Counted from the stretch's first letter, positions 1 through 8,820 are shown. The stretch: DNA of 64,000 nucleotides from RGIG6178 sp045118975 (GCA_045118975.1 JBGVCT010000010.1:1-64000), one strand, 5' to 3'. The notes: a model not told the origin generated them from the letters alone. Numbers and translations are program-made.

Positions 1-56
1 TTTGCTTTTTCTTCTGGTGTTCGCATTATGTTTTTTGTTCCATTTGGTCTGCTCAT
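1..56 (-). CDS. IS3-like transposase (OrfA-type), N-terminal fragment cut by window edge
   Basis: Only the first 18 codons lie inside the window; the gene continues past the left edge. The visible start reads MSRPNGTKNIMRTPEEKA, a basic start followed by a PEEK/PEEKL-like helix that resembles the beginning of the helix-turn-helix OrfA protein of IS3/IS150-type insertion sequences. An AGGAGG ribosome binding site sits at 65-70 and a TATACT -10-like box just upstream of it. With so few residues the family call is an inference; another small DNA-binding protein is possible. Confidence 0.45.
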   Translation of the reverse strand, partial: MSRPNGTKNIMRTPEEKA

Positions 57-83
57 GTTGTTTTCCTCCTTTATTCTAGTATA

Positions 84-128
84 ACAAAAAAAGTAGACTG
101 AGTTTTTTTACTCTTTGTCTACTTTTAT
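84..128 (-). terminator. Hairpin with T-run behind the 157-597 gene (or insertion sequence end)
   Basis: On the minus strand AAAAGTAGAC and GTCTACTTTT pair around a short AT-rich loop, followed by a run of T. It lies 29 bases past the stop of the membrane protein gene, so an intrinsic terminator is the simplest reading. As it is also just upstream of a transposase start, it could instead be the terminal region of that insertion sequence. Confidence 0.55.
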
Positions 129-156
129 TAAATCACTTCATCCCCGAGGTTATTTT

Positions 157-597
157 TTATAACATACCATTTAATACTAAGATATTTCCAACCACATAAG
201 TAATAGAGAATATGATTACATATAGTTCACTGATTAGCAATAGTCTTGCCCAGTTTCTAAATGTAGGATCTGATTTTGTTTTTTCTCCAAATGCCCAGAT
301 AAATACCATTACCAATGACACAATTGGTACACACATAACTAGTGAAACTCCAATTAATCCAAGTACACTCTTGCCACTTCCCTCATGATTTCTACTAGCA
401 AAATATGCAATAAGTAAGCATATAATTGCAGGAAGTATAGCAGCTATTCCCATCACTATAAGAAATGATTCTCCTGGTCCAGAAAGTAAGGCCATAAACT
501 TTTCAAGCATTTGATCTATACTTGAAGTTGCTGGTGTTTCAGGATATGCTGGCATAGGTTGTGCCGACTGTAACATATTAAATAAAAATTGAATCAT
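157..597 (-). CDS. Small membrane protein, three predicted membrane segments, unknown function
   Basis: I do not recognise this 146-residue protein. A Pro-rich stretch around residues 15-25 precedes three hydrophobic segments at roughly 46-66, 78-102 and 118-142, so it should be an integral membrane protein. The ATG at 597 is preferred over the GTG at 606 because AGGGTGAT forms the ribosome binding site and contains that GTG. The gene stands alone: a terminator follows it and the rhomboid gene, on the same strand, lies 82 bases upstream. Confidence 0.7.
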   Translation of the reverse strand: MIQFLFNMLQSAQPMPAYPETPATSSIDQMLEKFMALLSGPGESFLIVMGIAAILPAIICLLIAYFASRNHEGSGKSVLGLIGVSLVMCVPIVSLVMVFIWAFGEKTKSDPTFRNWARLLLISELYVIIFSITYVVGNILVLNGML

Positions 598-679
598 AAT
601 TATCACCCTAATCCTCTATTTTAAATATATCATTATCTAATTATTTTTTTCAATTATTTAGATATATCTTTGTTTATTA

Positions 680-1348
680 TTAGTTATCTCTACTATGGAA
701 GACCTCTAATCTAGTAATCTTTAAGGCAAGTGCCATAACAAGTCCTGTTAATGCTCCTGTATAGTGACCCATATTGTATAGTAAATCTACTGGAATAAGT
801 TCAAATTTCACATCAAATGGATCAATACCTCCACCCGCATAGCACATAGCAACATAAATTAATATTAAAACTAATAGTCCATATATAATATTTCCAGTAC
901 TACGAGTTTCTCTTCTAAACATAAATAAATAATCAATCAAAATATAGGCATATAAAGCATAATTAACGCATGAAAAGCCAATAGACCATCCACCAAAATG
1001 ATTAGCACCTACAATATTTTCTCCAACAAAGGCAAATAGCAATACCATAAGTAGTAAGTTTACAGTTCCTACTTTTCTCTCTATATACGTTCCAGCCACA
1101 AAGAAACAAACCATATTTAAAACAACATGGCTTAAATCCAAATGGTCAAAAGCACTAAGAAAATTTACAATAACATTCTCAAAAGTAACAAGTGCATTCC
1201 ATTCGGCAACTTTTGGTGGATCACTCCAACCTTCTCCTAAAAGATAAAACAATCCCATATTAACTCCTATAATGAGCAAGGTTCCTAAGAAAAATAAATT
1301 CTTATTCCACCAACGAACATTTTTCATCTTATCATCAAAGAACTTCAT
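680..1348 (-). CDS. Rhomboid-family intramembrane serine protease
   Basis: Rhomboids cleave membrane proteins within the lipid bilayer using a Ser-His pair. The 222-residue protein has about six hydrophobic segments and the family landmarks in order: H74-xxx-N78 in the second segment, G124-F-S126-C in place of the usual GxSG (S126 the nucleophile), and H195 in GHYTGALTG as the base. The fourth position of GxSG is Cys instead of Gly, which is unusual, so activity is probable but not certain. The ATG at 1348 follows AAGGATGTGAT; a TTG-started form seven codons longer would place its start before this site. No partner gene is obvious. Confidence 0.75.
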   Translation of the reverse strand: MKFFDDKMKNVRWWNKNLFFLGTLLIIGVNMGLFYLLGEGWSDPPKVAEWNALVTFENVIVNFLSAFDHLDLSHVVLNMVCFFVAGTYIERKVGTVNLLLMVLLFAFVGENIVGANHFGGWSIGFSCVNYALYAYILIDYLFMFRRETRSTGNIIYGLLVLILIYVAMCYAGGGIDPFDVKFELIPVDLLYNMGHYTGALTGLVMALALKITRLEVFHSRDN

Positions 1349-1410
1349 AAAAATCACATCCTTATTCAAAGATTAACATTTTATATTTTTTATTACAATC
1401 ACCTAAACAA

Positions 1411-1438
1411 AAAAAGATAGCCTTTCCACACTATCTTT
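1411..1438 (-). terminator. Intrinsic terminator overlapping the stop of the 1431-1892 gene
   Basis: On the minus strand AAAGATAG pairs with CTATCTTT around TGTGGAAAGG, followed by seven T. The first arm includes the end of the upstream gene. Confidence 0.8.
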
Positions 1439-1892
1439 TACTATTATGGTATTTATTTTTCAAACTAATTCTTCTTTGTGTTACACTAAGCATCATTTTT
1501 AAATCTTTCTTATATTCACTAGCCCAATGACTAGTAATACCATAAAGACTACTTTTGTTATACATAAATTCTTCGATTAGATCTCTAGCATATCCCCCAT
1601 GCTTAACAAGAAGTTTATTTAACGCTGCATAAAATGGTTTATAGTAATAATCAAACATCATTGCATCATACATTTCTTTAATATGTTTTGGATAAAAATT
1701 AAACTCTTCTCTTTCTTGTTTACTGATATGAGTATTAATAAATTTCAAAGCTTTCTTAAGACTATCTGAATATTCTCCAATCTTTATTCTTTCAATAGGT
1801 TCTAATGCCTCTTTTACATCATCTATATATGGAAAGGCGTATAAATTGTCATCGATATATAGATTAGTTTTTGTAACTATATCGTTTTTCAA
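1431..1892 (-). CDS. Hypothetical soluble protein with TTG start
   Basis: No family is recognised for this 153-residue, mostly charged and helical protein. The start is inferred to be TTG at 1892 because AAGAAGGTGAT, the strong ribosome binding site form seen all over this window, lies 3 bases before it; the longer reading from 1925 would put that site inside the coding region. The protein contains several aromatic-rich helices (FDYYYKPFY near residue 80) but no catalytic motif I can name. It has its own terminator. Confidence 0.6.
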   Translation of the reverse strand: MKNDIVTKTNLYIDDNLYAFPYIDDVKEALEPIERIKIGEYSDSLKKALKFINTHISKQEREEFNFYPKHIKEMYDAMMFDYYYKPFYAALNKLLVKHGGYARDLIEEFMYNKSSLYGITSHWASEYKKDLKMMLSVTQRRISLKNKYHNSKR

Positions 1893-1966
1893 TTTAATCA
1901 CCTTCTTTAACAAATTGTAACACAATATGAGTTATATACCCATTTAAATTTAAAGTTATACACTTT

Positions 1967-3235
1967 TTAGTCAAGATATTCCCAATTAACAAGCATACTA
2001 ATAAATTCTCTTTCTACTTCACTATTTGGATTTGTATCTATTGAATATATTCTTCCAATCATAGTCTTTGATATATTGAAACAATACATAATACAATATG
2101 GACCATTAGAAAGATTAACAACAACTTTATCAGTTAAAAGTCCATCTTTTATATGTAGTTGTTCCCTTGAAACTAAAGTACAATCATTTTTTGTATAGTC
2201 TTCTACTAACTTATCCACTGTAGCATAATATTGTTCTTCACTTTCATATGAAGCGAGTTTTTCAATAGCAATACTAAATTTATCATTAGTTAGTTCATAT
2301 AATCTAACTCCATTTGGATTAACAAGAGGCTTTACACTATATGCTTTAGAAGCTTGAAATGCAAATCCATGATTTTCTAACACATGTAGCTCTATCTCAC
2401 CACTTCTTCTAACTTCAACCTTTTTAGCAGCCAACTTATTATTTAGAGTAAGCATAGTTAAGTTTCTCTTCATTGCTTGTCTTTTACCCTCTTCAATTTC
2501 ATCATGCATCAAAACAAGTTCATAAACATAATATGCAAAATCTCTATTTTGTTTAGTAGGATAAATTTCTTCATCTTCTTCAAAATATGCTAAAACTTTT
2601 TCTTTATTTGGAACTTCCAAACTAGTATCTCCAGTTGCCTCTATTGCCTTAGTTAAAACATTATTTGCAAAGTTTTTAACTTGCAAGGCATTGTTATATA
2701 AACATGAAGCACCCGCATAATATAGCGACTTAATATAATCTTCCCTAATTGAAGCAATCCAAGAAAAATAAGATAAAAGTGCTGCATACTCATTGCTTCT
2801 CCATATATATTTTCTTGCTTCCATTAGCATCTTTTCAACTTCAATTACATCTTCTTCTAAACTATATATTTCTGCTTTTTTTAAATAATATTTAGCGGTG
2901 CTTGGAGCAAGTTCTATAATTGTATCTACTACTTCCTTAGCTTCATCATATTTATTGACTTTAATAAGTGCATCTACTTTTTCTGCAAGTAAAGTAACTT
3001 CCTTATTATTCACCCATTGAGGTTTTACCTCAACTCCTGCCCCTAAACAATATACATAATAAGCATAATCAAACTCATTAAAAAATTGATAACAAGCTAC
3101 TCCCTCATTTTCTCTAGGAGCACTATAGTTATTTATTTCTTTATCAATTAAAGAAACAATATCCCTATAGGACTTTGTCTTTTTTAATTCATCAATTTGC
3201 TCAAATATAGTCAATTCTACTTCTTTTTTCTTCAT
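1967..3235 (-). CDS. TPR-like protein with a C-terminal domain shared with the protein at 21617
   Basis: The first 200 or so of 422 residues look like degenerate tetratricopeptide-type helix pairs (for example LIKVNKYDEAKEVVDTIIEL followed by AKYYLKKAEIYSLEEDVIEV), a scaffold for protein contacts. The last 140 residues form a different, beta-rich region ending NWEYLD. This region aligns by eye with the whole of the small protein at 21617-22093, which ends NWTYLD and shares the EN-x-G start. The ATG at 3235 is accepted; the divergent gene starts at 3352. Function is unknown, and no signal peptide or membrane segment is seen. Confidence 0.65.
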   Translation of the reverse strand: MKKKEVELTIFEQIDELKKTKSYRDIVSLIDKEINNYSAPRENEGVACYQFFNEFDYAYYVYCLGAGVEVKPQWVNNKEVTLLAEKVDALIKVNKYDEAKEVVDTIIELAPSTAKYYLKKAEIYSLEEDVIEVEKMLMEARKYIWRSNEYAALLSYFSWIASIREDYIKSLYYAGASCLYNNALQVKNFANNVLTKAIEATGDTSLEVPNKEKVLAYFEEDEEIYPTKQNRDFAYYVYELVLMHDEIEEGKRQAMKRNLTMLTLNNKLAAKKVEVRRSGEIELHVLENHGFAFQASKAYSVKPLVNPNGVRLYELTNDKFSIAIEKLASYESEEQYYATVDKLVEDYTKNDCTLVSREQLHIKDGLLTDKVVVNLSNGPYCIMYCFNISKTMIGRIYSIDTNPNSEVEREFISMLVNWEYLD

Positions 3236-3351
3236 ACCTTATTTCACCACTAGCATTATTATAAAATAGGAATTGATATATTGCTATTTATAGGCGAATT
3301 TTTTTATTTTAATCAACCACTTGCTTTGATATAATAAAGTTGGTGATTGTA

Positions 3352-4029
3352 ATGGATAGCAAAAAGAATAATTCTATATCATTGCCATTAGAAGTTTCTC
3401 TTCTTGAAAAGGAAGATATGATAACCTCTAATGAAGTTTTTAGTTTTTTAACTAAAAGATTATCTTCTAATTATAATCCTAATTGTTTTTTATATCATGG
3501 TGTAAGATTTGATGAATCATTAACTAAACTTGAAAATATATTTAAAGAAAGAAAAATACTTGCTTCTAAATACATAAAGAATGCCTTTGTATATTCTGAT
3601 AATGCCAATAAGGGAGAATATGTGTCTTTATTAGCCTTTAAAGATAATGGGGTAGAATATGATGTCTTTATAAATGAAAACATATCACTTTTAATATCAC
3701 CATTATGCAATGCATACTTAACTAAATATGTTCCCTATCATATATGGGAAAAAATATCTGATATAGAAACCAAGAATCTTTATAGTTATATGAAAGATGA
3801 ATACTTATGCAAGGATAGCATTTCCTTTGATCAAGTAAAAGCTATCGGGTTCCCTTATAAATATTATCTAGTAAAGTATGGTAAAGAATATAGTGAAAAT
3901 AGACTTGCTTATTTAAAGCAATTAATGGATAAATATGGTATTTTATTAGCTATAGTAGATACATCTAGATATAATAATGTACTAGTTGAGGCAAAGGAGA
4001 ACATCAATGAGAAAAGAAATATTAAATAA
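3352..4029 (+). CDS. Hypothetical protein with LYHG motif, possibly ADP-ribosyltransferase-like
   Basis: 225 residues of unknown family. Residues 47-50 read LYHG, followed about 40 residues later by KGEYVSLLAF. This spacing resembles ADP-ribosyltransferase-type folds, where a Y/H-G pair and a later Y-x-S strand line the NAD pocket; this is only a visual resemblance and no catalytic Glu can be fixed. The ATG at 3352 is chosen because TTGGTGAT is the ribosome binding site and the longer TTG/GTG starts lie within it. The gene overlaps the next one by 23 bases, so the two are probably co-translated. Confidence 0.55.
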   Translation: MDSKKNNSISLPLEVSLLEKEDMITSNEVFSFLTKRLSSNYNPNCFLYHGVRFDESLTKLENIFKERKILASKYIKNAFVYSDNANKGEYVSLLAFKDNGVEYDVFINENISLLISPLCNAYLTKYVPYHIWEKISDIETKNLYSYMKDEYLCKDSISFDQVKAIGFPYKYYLVKYGKEYSENRLAYLKQLMDKYGILLAIVDTSRYNNVLVEAKENINEKRNIK

Positions 4030-4597
4030 TATCTTAATGCAAGAAGATGTTGTATTATCAATAAATGAAAATATGGACACTCTATTAGAATTAATTCCTG
4101 AAATAAAAGACGCTATTGGTTTTGAGCACAAACACCCACATCATCACTTAGATGTTTGGAATCACACTTTATGTGCTTTGAGTCATTCTCCATTTGATTT
4201 TGAAACTAGAGTTATTTTATTACTTCATGATATAGGAAAGCCACACTCATGCCAAGAGGGAGAAATACGTCACTTCAAAGGTCATCCACGTGTATCTTAT
4301 ACAATGAGTCTTGAAATCTTAAAAAGATTAGATTTCACTAATGAAGAAATAGAATTATTATCCTACCTAATATTAGTTCACGATGATCAATTAACAACTG
4401 AGGAAATAAATGAAAATAAAGAACTATCTTTCAAAAGATTTAAAGTTCAATATTGTGACGCTCTTGCTCACCATCCAGATAAATTAGAAGCTAGAATAGC
4501 CTATCTATTAAAAACCAATGAGCTATTAAATGAAGGTAAAACAAAAGAAGATTACAATAATAAATTAATCTCAATATTAAATAAAAAATCACGCTAA
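4007..4597 (+). CDS. HD-domain phosphohydrolase
   Basis: HD proteins hydrolyse phosphoester bonds using metals held by His and Asp. In 196 residues the pattern is H53, then LLHDIGKP with H74-D75, then H89 and H93 in RHFKGHP, and H125-D126 in LVHDDQ. The layout resembles the HD domain attached to tRNA nucleotidyltransferases, but no nucleotidyltransferase domain is present. The start is ATG 4007 behind AAAGGAG; the longer reading from 3986 lacks a site. It overlaps the preceding LYHG gene, suggesting a functional pair. The substrate is unknown; small nucleotides or cyclic nucleotides are plausible. Confidence 0.75.
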   Translation: MRKEILNNILMQEDVVLSINENMDTLLELIPEIKDAIGFEHKHPHHHLDVWNHTLCALSHSPFDFETRVILLLHDIGKPHSCQEGEIRHFKGHPRVSYTMSLEILKRLDFTNEEIELLSYLILVHDDQLTTEEINENKELSFKRFKVQYCDALAHHPDKLEARIAYLLKTNELLNEGKTKEDYNNKLISILNKKSR

Positions 4598-4613
4598 TTA
4601 AGCGTGTTTTTTA
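4583..4613. terminator. Bidirectional terminator between convergent genes
   Basis: CACGCT (4590-4595) pairs with AGCGTG (4601-4606), with A6 before and T6 after, so it can end both the HD gene and the GNAT gene. Confidence 0.85.
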
Positions 4614-5144
4614 TTCTATGTTTATCCAATATCTTCGAGTTAAAAAGGTTTCATCTCCATCTTCATTCTCTACCTTATTTTCCAATATACCACCATTATT
4701 TTCTATAACCTTACTTGAGCCGATATTATCATCATCACAAGTCACAAGTATTCTATCTTTTATTCCTAATTCCTTTGCTTTTTCTATGCCTAATGATAAA
4801 AGTTTACTACCATAACCCTTTTTCCAATATTTAGGATTTATTCCATACCCAATATGGCCACCATATTTTAAAAGTTTATCTGTTAATCTTATTCGAATAT
4901 GGATGACTCCAATAAAGTTATCATCATCTACTAGAAAGTAGTCATATGAAGGAACATATCCTGGTTTCAATTTTGTCTCATCTCTATGCTCTAAGCACTT
5001 TTTCACTACATCTACTTCTTTAATATCTTCAAACATTAAATCGTGCTTTTTTATATTACCTAATTTAATATGTTTTAATGACAACTCATAGGCCTCTTTA
5101 TATTGTCCTAAATATTTTTTATTTGCATCTACAAGTTTTAACAT
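4611..5144 (-). CDS. GNAT-family N-acetyltransferase
   Basis: GNAT enzymes transfer the acetyl group of acetyl-CoA to an amine of a small molecule or protein. The 177-residue protein has the central strand FIGVIHIRIRL, the acetyl-CoA pyrophosphate-binding loop in YWKKGYGSKLLSLGIEKA, and the NIGSSKVIENNGG helix that closes the family fold. The ATG at 5144 follows TTGGTGAT; the longer ORF start is upstream of that site. The acceptor cannot be told from sequence. It faces the HD gene across a shared terminator. Confidence 0.85.
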   Translation of the reverse strand: MLKLVDANKKYLGQYKEAYELSLKHIKLGNIKKHDLMFEDIKEVDVVKKCLEHRDETKLKPGYVPSYDYFLVDDDNFIGVIHIRIRLTDKLLKYGGHIGYGINPKYWKKGYGSKLLSLGIEKAKELGIKDRILVTCDDDNIGSSKVIENNGGILENKVENEDGDETFLTRRYWINIE

Positions 5145-5231
5145 TTTTATCACCAATATTAATTTTAACACTTATATCTTGGTAAAGTAAGAAGTGATGA
5201 TATAATAATTTTATAAGGAGTGTATTTAACC

Positions 5232-6494
5232 ATGAATAATAAAACTAGATATGAAGAACAACCATTAGGATATTGGGAAAAAGATTCCTATATGCAAGCT
5301 GTAGTAGAAACTATAAACCCACAAACAGTTGAACAAATGATTGAGAAAGTTGAAACTGTTGAAGGCGTAAAAGTTATTGCATCTAGAGAAATAAGTGAAG
5401 AAGCACCTGGAGGAATAAGACTAACATATAAAGGTGAAACATATGATTTATTTTACTACCCTAGCAATTTCACTTTTTATGAAACGTATGCTAGAGGTCC
5501 TTTTTTTCCAACTGAAGAAGAGAAAGTTAAACTACAAAGCGCTAATTTGGCAATAACTTTTTGTATGAAATTTGTTGGTTCACCAAAAACCTCATTCCAT
5601 TTACAATTAAAACTAATCTATGCATTAGTTCCAAATCTTATTTGTTTAATTGATGAAAGCGCAGAAAAATTACTACCTAGGAATTGGTTAAAAATTGTTA
5701 CAGCTTCTAAAGCAACACCTAGTGCAGATGATTTGTATACTATTCAAGCCGTAACTAACGAAGAAGGTAATGTTTGGTTGCATACTCATGGTCTTGCTAG
5801 ATGTGGAATCCCTGAATTAGATATTTTAAACACTAGTAGAGAAAATTATAATGTACACTACAATTTATTAACTTCATACGCAAGTTATTTACTTGATGAT
5901 GTAAGTAAAGATCCTTCCTATCTACCAATTCATTTGGGTTTCTTAAAAGAATCAATACCTTTAATTGTTACTAGTATTTCTTGGACTATTGGTATAAATG
6001 AATACGATAATTTATCACTTGGTGGATTTGAAGATAGACAAGAAGAGCACAACAGTAAAAGAAATGTTATCTTTATCTATAATAGCAAGCAAGATGAAGA
6101 AACTCACACTCTTACAAAACTAAATGATTACAACCATTATTGGAGTGAAAATCCTCTATTCTTTATAAGTAATGATGAAACTGAGATTAGATCAATTATT
6201 GCTAAAGAAAGATTTCATTATTTAAAAGAATTAGCTGAAGATCCAAGCAATGAAATTCTATTAAAAATAGCTCTACCTATTCCTAATTCTACCCAAAGAG
6301 AGCACATTTACTTTAGATTAGTTACATTCAAAGGAGATAAATTTGAAGCTGTATTATTGCAAGATCCATATTCTGACATTCCAATGAAACCTGGAGATAG
6401 TGCTATCTTCTCTCTTAGTGATGTTAGCGATTGGACTGTATATACAAGCGAAGGAACAATATCTCCATCAAGAGTTTACTTACTTGAAAAATAA
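5232..6494 (+). CDS. DUF4026-like protein of unknown function
   Basis: 420 residues. The segment WLHTHGLARCGIPELDIL near residue 185 recalls the HTHGL...G-x-x-ELE signature I associate with DUF4026/DUF4261-type proteins of Firmicutes; no biochemical role is established to my knowledge. The last 100 residues (around FYRLVTFKGDKF and PMKPGDSAIF) look like a separate small beta domain of DUF2314 type. The start is ATG 5232 after AAGGAGTG. It is soluble, with no signal peptide. It is followed by a possible 39-codon gene and then a terminator. Confidence 0.6.
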   Translation: MNNKTRYEEQPLGYWEKDSYMQAVVETINPQTVEQMIEKVETVEGVKVIASREISEEAPGGIRLTYKGETYDLFYYPSNFTFYETYARGPFFPTEEEKVKLQSANLAITFCMKFVGSPKTSFHLQLKLIYALVPNLICLIDESAEKLLPRNWLKIVTASKATPSADDLYTIQAVTNEEGNVWLHTHGLARCGIPELDILNTSRENYNVHYNLLTSYASYLLDDVSKDPSYLPIHLGFLKESIPLIVTSISWTIGINEYDNLSLGGFEDRQEEHNSKRNVIFIYNSKQDEETHTLTKLNDYNHYWSENPLFFISNDETEIRSIIAKERFHYLKELAEDPSNEILLKIALPIPNSTQREHIYFRLVTFKGDKFEAVLLQDPYSDIPMKPGDSAIFSLSDVSDWTVYTSEGTISPSRVYLLEK

Positions 6495-6519
6495 GAGGAT
6501 ATTAATGTAAAAAGATTGC

Positions 6520-6639
6520 ATGAATAAAGCATCTAAGGCATATGAAAAAGAACTTAATTGGATAAATAATAAGAGGAATGAAATAATCCAAACATATAAA
6601 CAAATTCAAAATAAAAAGAATAATAAACAAAGAAAATAG
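6520..6639 (+). CDS. Possible 39-residue basic peptide
   Basis: A short frame of very Lys/Asn/Gln-rich, helical composition (MNKASKAYEKELNWINN at its start) runs from ATG 6520 to TAG 6639. Its stop codon overlaps the first arm of the next terminator, which is how most true genes in this window end. Against it, the ribosome binding site is poor. It may be a real small protein of the DUF4026-like unit or chance. Confidence 0.35.
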   Translation: MNKASKAYEKELNWINNKRNEIIQTYKQIQNKKNNKQRK

Positions 6640-6660
6640 AGTGCTTATTGCACTCTTTTA
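6638..6660 (+). terminator. Intrinsic terminator
   Basis: AGAGTGC (6638-6644) pairs with GCACTCT (6650-6656), followed by TTTTATT. Confidence 0.8.
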
Positions 6661-6748
6661 TTATTTATTTTATTAAGAAATGTTAAATTTATCTTTAAAT
6701 ATTACAAATAAGGGTTTAGAATGGTACTAGAATTGGAGGGTTGCTTAG

Positions 6749-7228
6749 ATGATGGATGTAAAAATTGATAGTGTGGAAGGAAAGTTCAAGTTTAGAGTTT
6801 GTGGTATTGTTAGAGTCAACAATAAATATCTAACAGTTAAAATTCAAAACAATGATTTCTATTGCTTACCTGGAGGTCATGTAGAACTTGGAGAGGACAC
6901 TGATAGTGCAGTTTTAAGAGAGATGAAAGAAGAACTTGGGTATGAAGTTAAAATTGTAAGACTTGTATCAATAATTCAAAATTTCTTTAAAGCAAAAGAT
7001 GGAAGAAACTTTCATGAACTTGGATACTATTACATAGTAGAACCTGTAAACATCGATGAAGTTAACTTAGAAGATTATATAAGAATGGAAAATGATAAAG
7101 GAGAGATGAAACGTTTAGAATTTAGATGGTTCACTCTTGAAGAATTAAAGAATACTAGATTCTTACCTGAAATATTAAAGAGTAAACTAGAAGGTAATAC
7201 TCTAGAAAACATCATTACTAAAGACTAA
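6749..7228 (+). CDS. Nudix hydrolase
   Basis: Nudix enzymes hydrolyse nucleoside diphosphates linked to another group. The 159-residue protein has a full Nudix box: G43-x5-E49-x7-R57-E58-x2-E61-E62-x-G64, with the preceding YCLPGGHVELG strand-loop. The catalytic Glu residues of the REUxEE core are all present, so it should be active with Mg2+ or Mn2+. ATG ATG at 6749/6752 follows TGGAGGG, and either could be the start. It is monocistronic. The substrate cannot be read from sequence. Confidence 0.88.
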   Translation: MMDVKIDSVEGKFKFRVCGIVRVNNKYLTVKIQNNDFYCLPGGHVELGEDTDSAVLREMKEELGYEVKIVRLVSIIQNFFKAKDGRNFHELGYYYIVEPVNIDEVNLEDYIRMENDKGEMKRLEFRWFTLEELKNTRFLPEILKSKLEGNTLENIITKD

Positions 7229-7290
7229 TGATAATCCCATTCATTTAAGAAATTTCAAAAATGGAGAGATAAAATCATTTGAAGTAAAAT

Positions 7291-7315
7291 AAAAAGGGCA
7301 CTAAGCCCTTTTTTA
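7291..7315. terminator. Bidirectional terminator
   Basis: AAAAAGGGC (7291-7299), loop ACTAA, GCCCTTTTTT; lies between the Nudix gene and the convergent flavoprotein gene. Confidence 0.85.
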
Positions 7316-8710
7316 TTTATTATTCATTCTTTCAATAATGCTTCTAGCAACACTTACACCATTAGCGCTTGCTTGCATTAATCCTCTAGTAGCAGCAGCA
7401 CCATCTCCAATAGCTCTAAGACCTTTAATACTAGTTTCAAAGTTATTGTCTACAGTAACCTTATTTGAATAGAATTTAACCTCTACTCCATATAATAAAG
7501 TTTCATCACTTGCAATACCTGGACTAACCTTATCTAAAGCTTCAAGCATTTCAATAATATCCACCATAATTCTATGAGGGAAAACTAAAGATAAATCACC
7601 TGCAACTGCATCTTTTAATGTAGGAATAATATTATTTCTACATAATCTTTCTTCAGTAGTTCTTCTACCTCTTTTAAAATCACCAAATCTTTGTACTAAT
7701 ATCTTACCATCACATAATAAGTTACTTAATTCTGCAATCTTTCTACCATATTCAATCGGAGTGTGGAATGGCTTAGTAAATCTTTTAGATACAAGTAGAG
7801 CAAAGTTAGTATTATGAGTTTTAAATTCTTTTGATTTATATGCATGACCATTAACTACAGCCAAACCATTTTCATAATACTCACTAGCAACCTCTCCTGA
7901 TGGATTAGAACAAAATGTTCTAACTTTATCATCAAATGTAGGAGTATGATAAACTAATTTTGCCTCATATAAGTTAGTGTTTAATTCTTCCATAATCTCA
8001 TCTCTAACTTCTACTCTTACACCAACATCTACAGTACCAGGAGCAGTATCAATATTATGTTCTAGACACTTATTATAGAACCATTCAGCTCCCTCTCTAC
8101 CTACAGCACTTACAACCTCATTAGAATAATAAGTTTCCTTATCAGTAGTTACTCCTTTTACCTCACCATTTTCAATAATGATATCTTTTACCATTGTATT
8201 AAAAATAATTTCTACTCCTTGGTTAAGTAAATATTCTTGAATCTTACTATAAATCTTATAACCTTCTTCAGTACCTAAATGTCTAATAGGGCACTCAATT
8301 AACTTAAGATTAGCGCCAATTGCTTTTCTTCTAATTTCTTCGATTTCTTTTTCTTTATCTATACCATAAATTTTAGTATCTGCACCAAAACTTAAATAAA
8401 TCTCATCTACTTCTTTAATTAATCTAGTAGTTTCATCATATCCTAAAATTTCAGGAAGATTACCACCAACATCTGGAGATAATGATAACTTACCATCACT
8501 AAATGCTCCTGCTCCAGCAAAACCAGTAGTAATAGAACAAGGAACACAATTTACACACTTCTTAGTCTTTCTTTTAGGACACATTCTTTTTTCAATCGAT
8601 CTACCTTTTTCAATTATTAAAACTTTCATATCTTTATTATGCTTTTTTAGTTCATAAGCACAAAATATACCAGATGGCCCTGCACCAATTATAATTACAT
8701 CATAATTCAT
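7313..8710 (-). CDS. FAD-dependent oxidoreductase of the COG2509 type
   Basis: The 465-residue protein starts MNYDVIIIGAGPSGIF, the dinucleotide-binding GxGxxG fold for FAD, with an acidic residue at the end of strand 2 (VLIIEKG). Next come CPKRKTKKCVNCVPC, four Cys residues that could bind a metal or Fe-S centre, and TGFAGAGAFSDGKLSL, typical of the uncharacterised FAD-dependent dehydrogenase group COG2509. A second flavin contact, AIGDGAAATRGLMQA, is at the C-terminus. The true start is ATG 8710 behind AAGGTAG; the longer frame begins eight codons earlier, upstream of that site. It acts in the cytoplasm on an unknown substrate. Confidence 0.8.
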   Translation of the reverse strand: MNYDVIIIGAGPSGIFCAYELKKHNKDMKVLIIEKGRSIEKRMCPKRKTKKCVNCVPCSITTGFAGAGAFSDGKLSLSPDVGGNLPEILGYDETTRLIKEVDEIYLSFGADTKIYGIDKEKEIEEIRRKAIGANLKLIECPIRHLGTEEGYKIYSKIQEYLLNQGVEIIFNTMVKDIIIENGEVKGVTTDKETYYSNEVVSAVGREGAEWFYNKCLEHNIDTAPGTVDVGVRVEVRDEIMEELNTNLYEAKLVYHTPTFDDKVRTFCSNPSGEVASEYYENGLAVVNGHAYKSKEFKTHNTNFALLVSKRFTKPFHTPIEYGRKIAELSNLLCDGKILVQRFGDFKRGRRTTEERLCRNNIIPTLKDAVAGDLSLVFPHRIMVDIIEMLEALDKVSPGIASDETLLYGVEVKFYSNKVTVDNNFETSIKGLRAIGDGAAATRGLMQASANGVSVARSIIERMNNK

Positions 8711-8792
8711 AATACTACCTTCTTTCCTTATCACAACAAATTAATACTATTATAAATACCATTCAAAGTCAAACATTAACCATTAGCAAAAT

Positions 8793-8820
8793 ATAAAAAA
8801 TACCAGTTATAAACTGGTAT
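8793..8820 (-). terminator. Intrinsic terminator
   Basis: ATACCAGTT (8800-8808) pairs with AACTGGTAT (8812-8820), with T6 on the minus strand. It directly follows the metallopeptidase gene. Confidence 0.85.
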
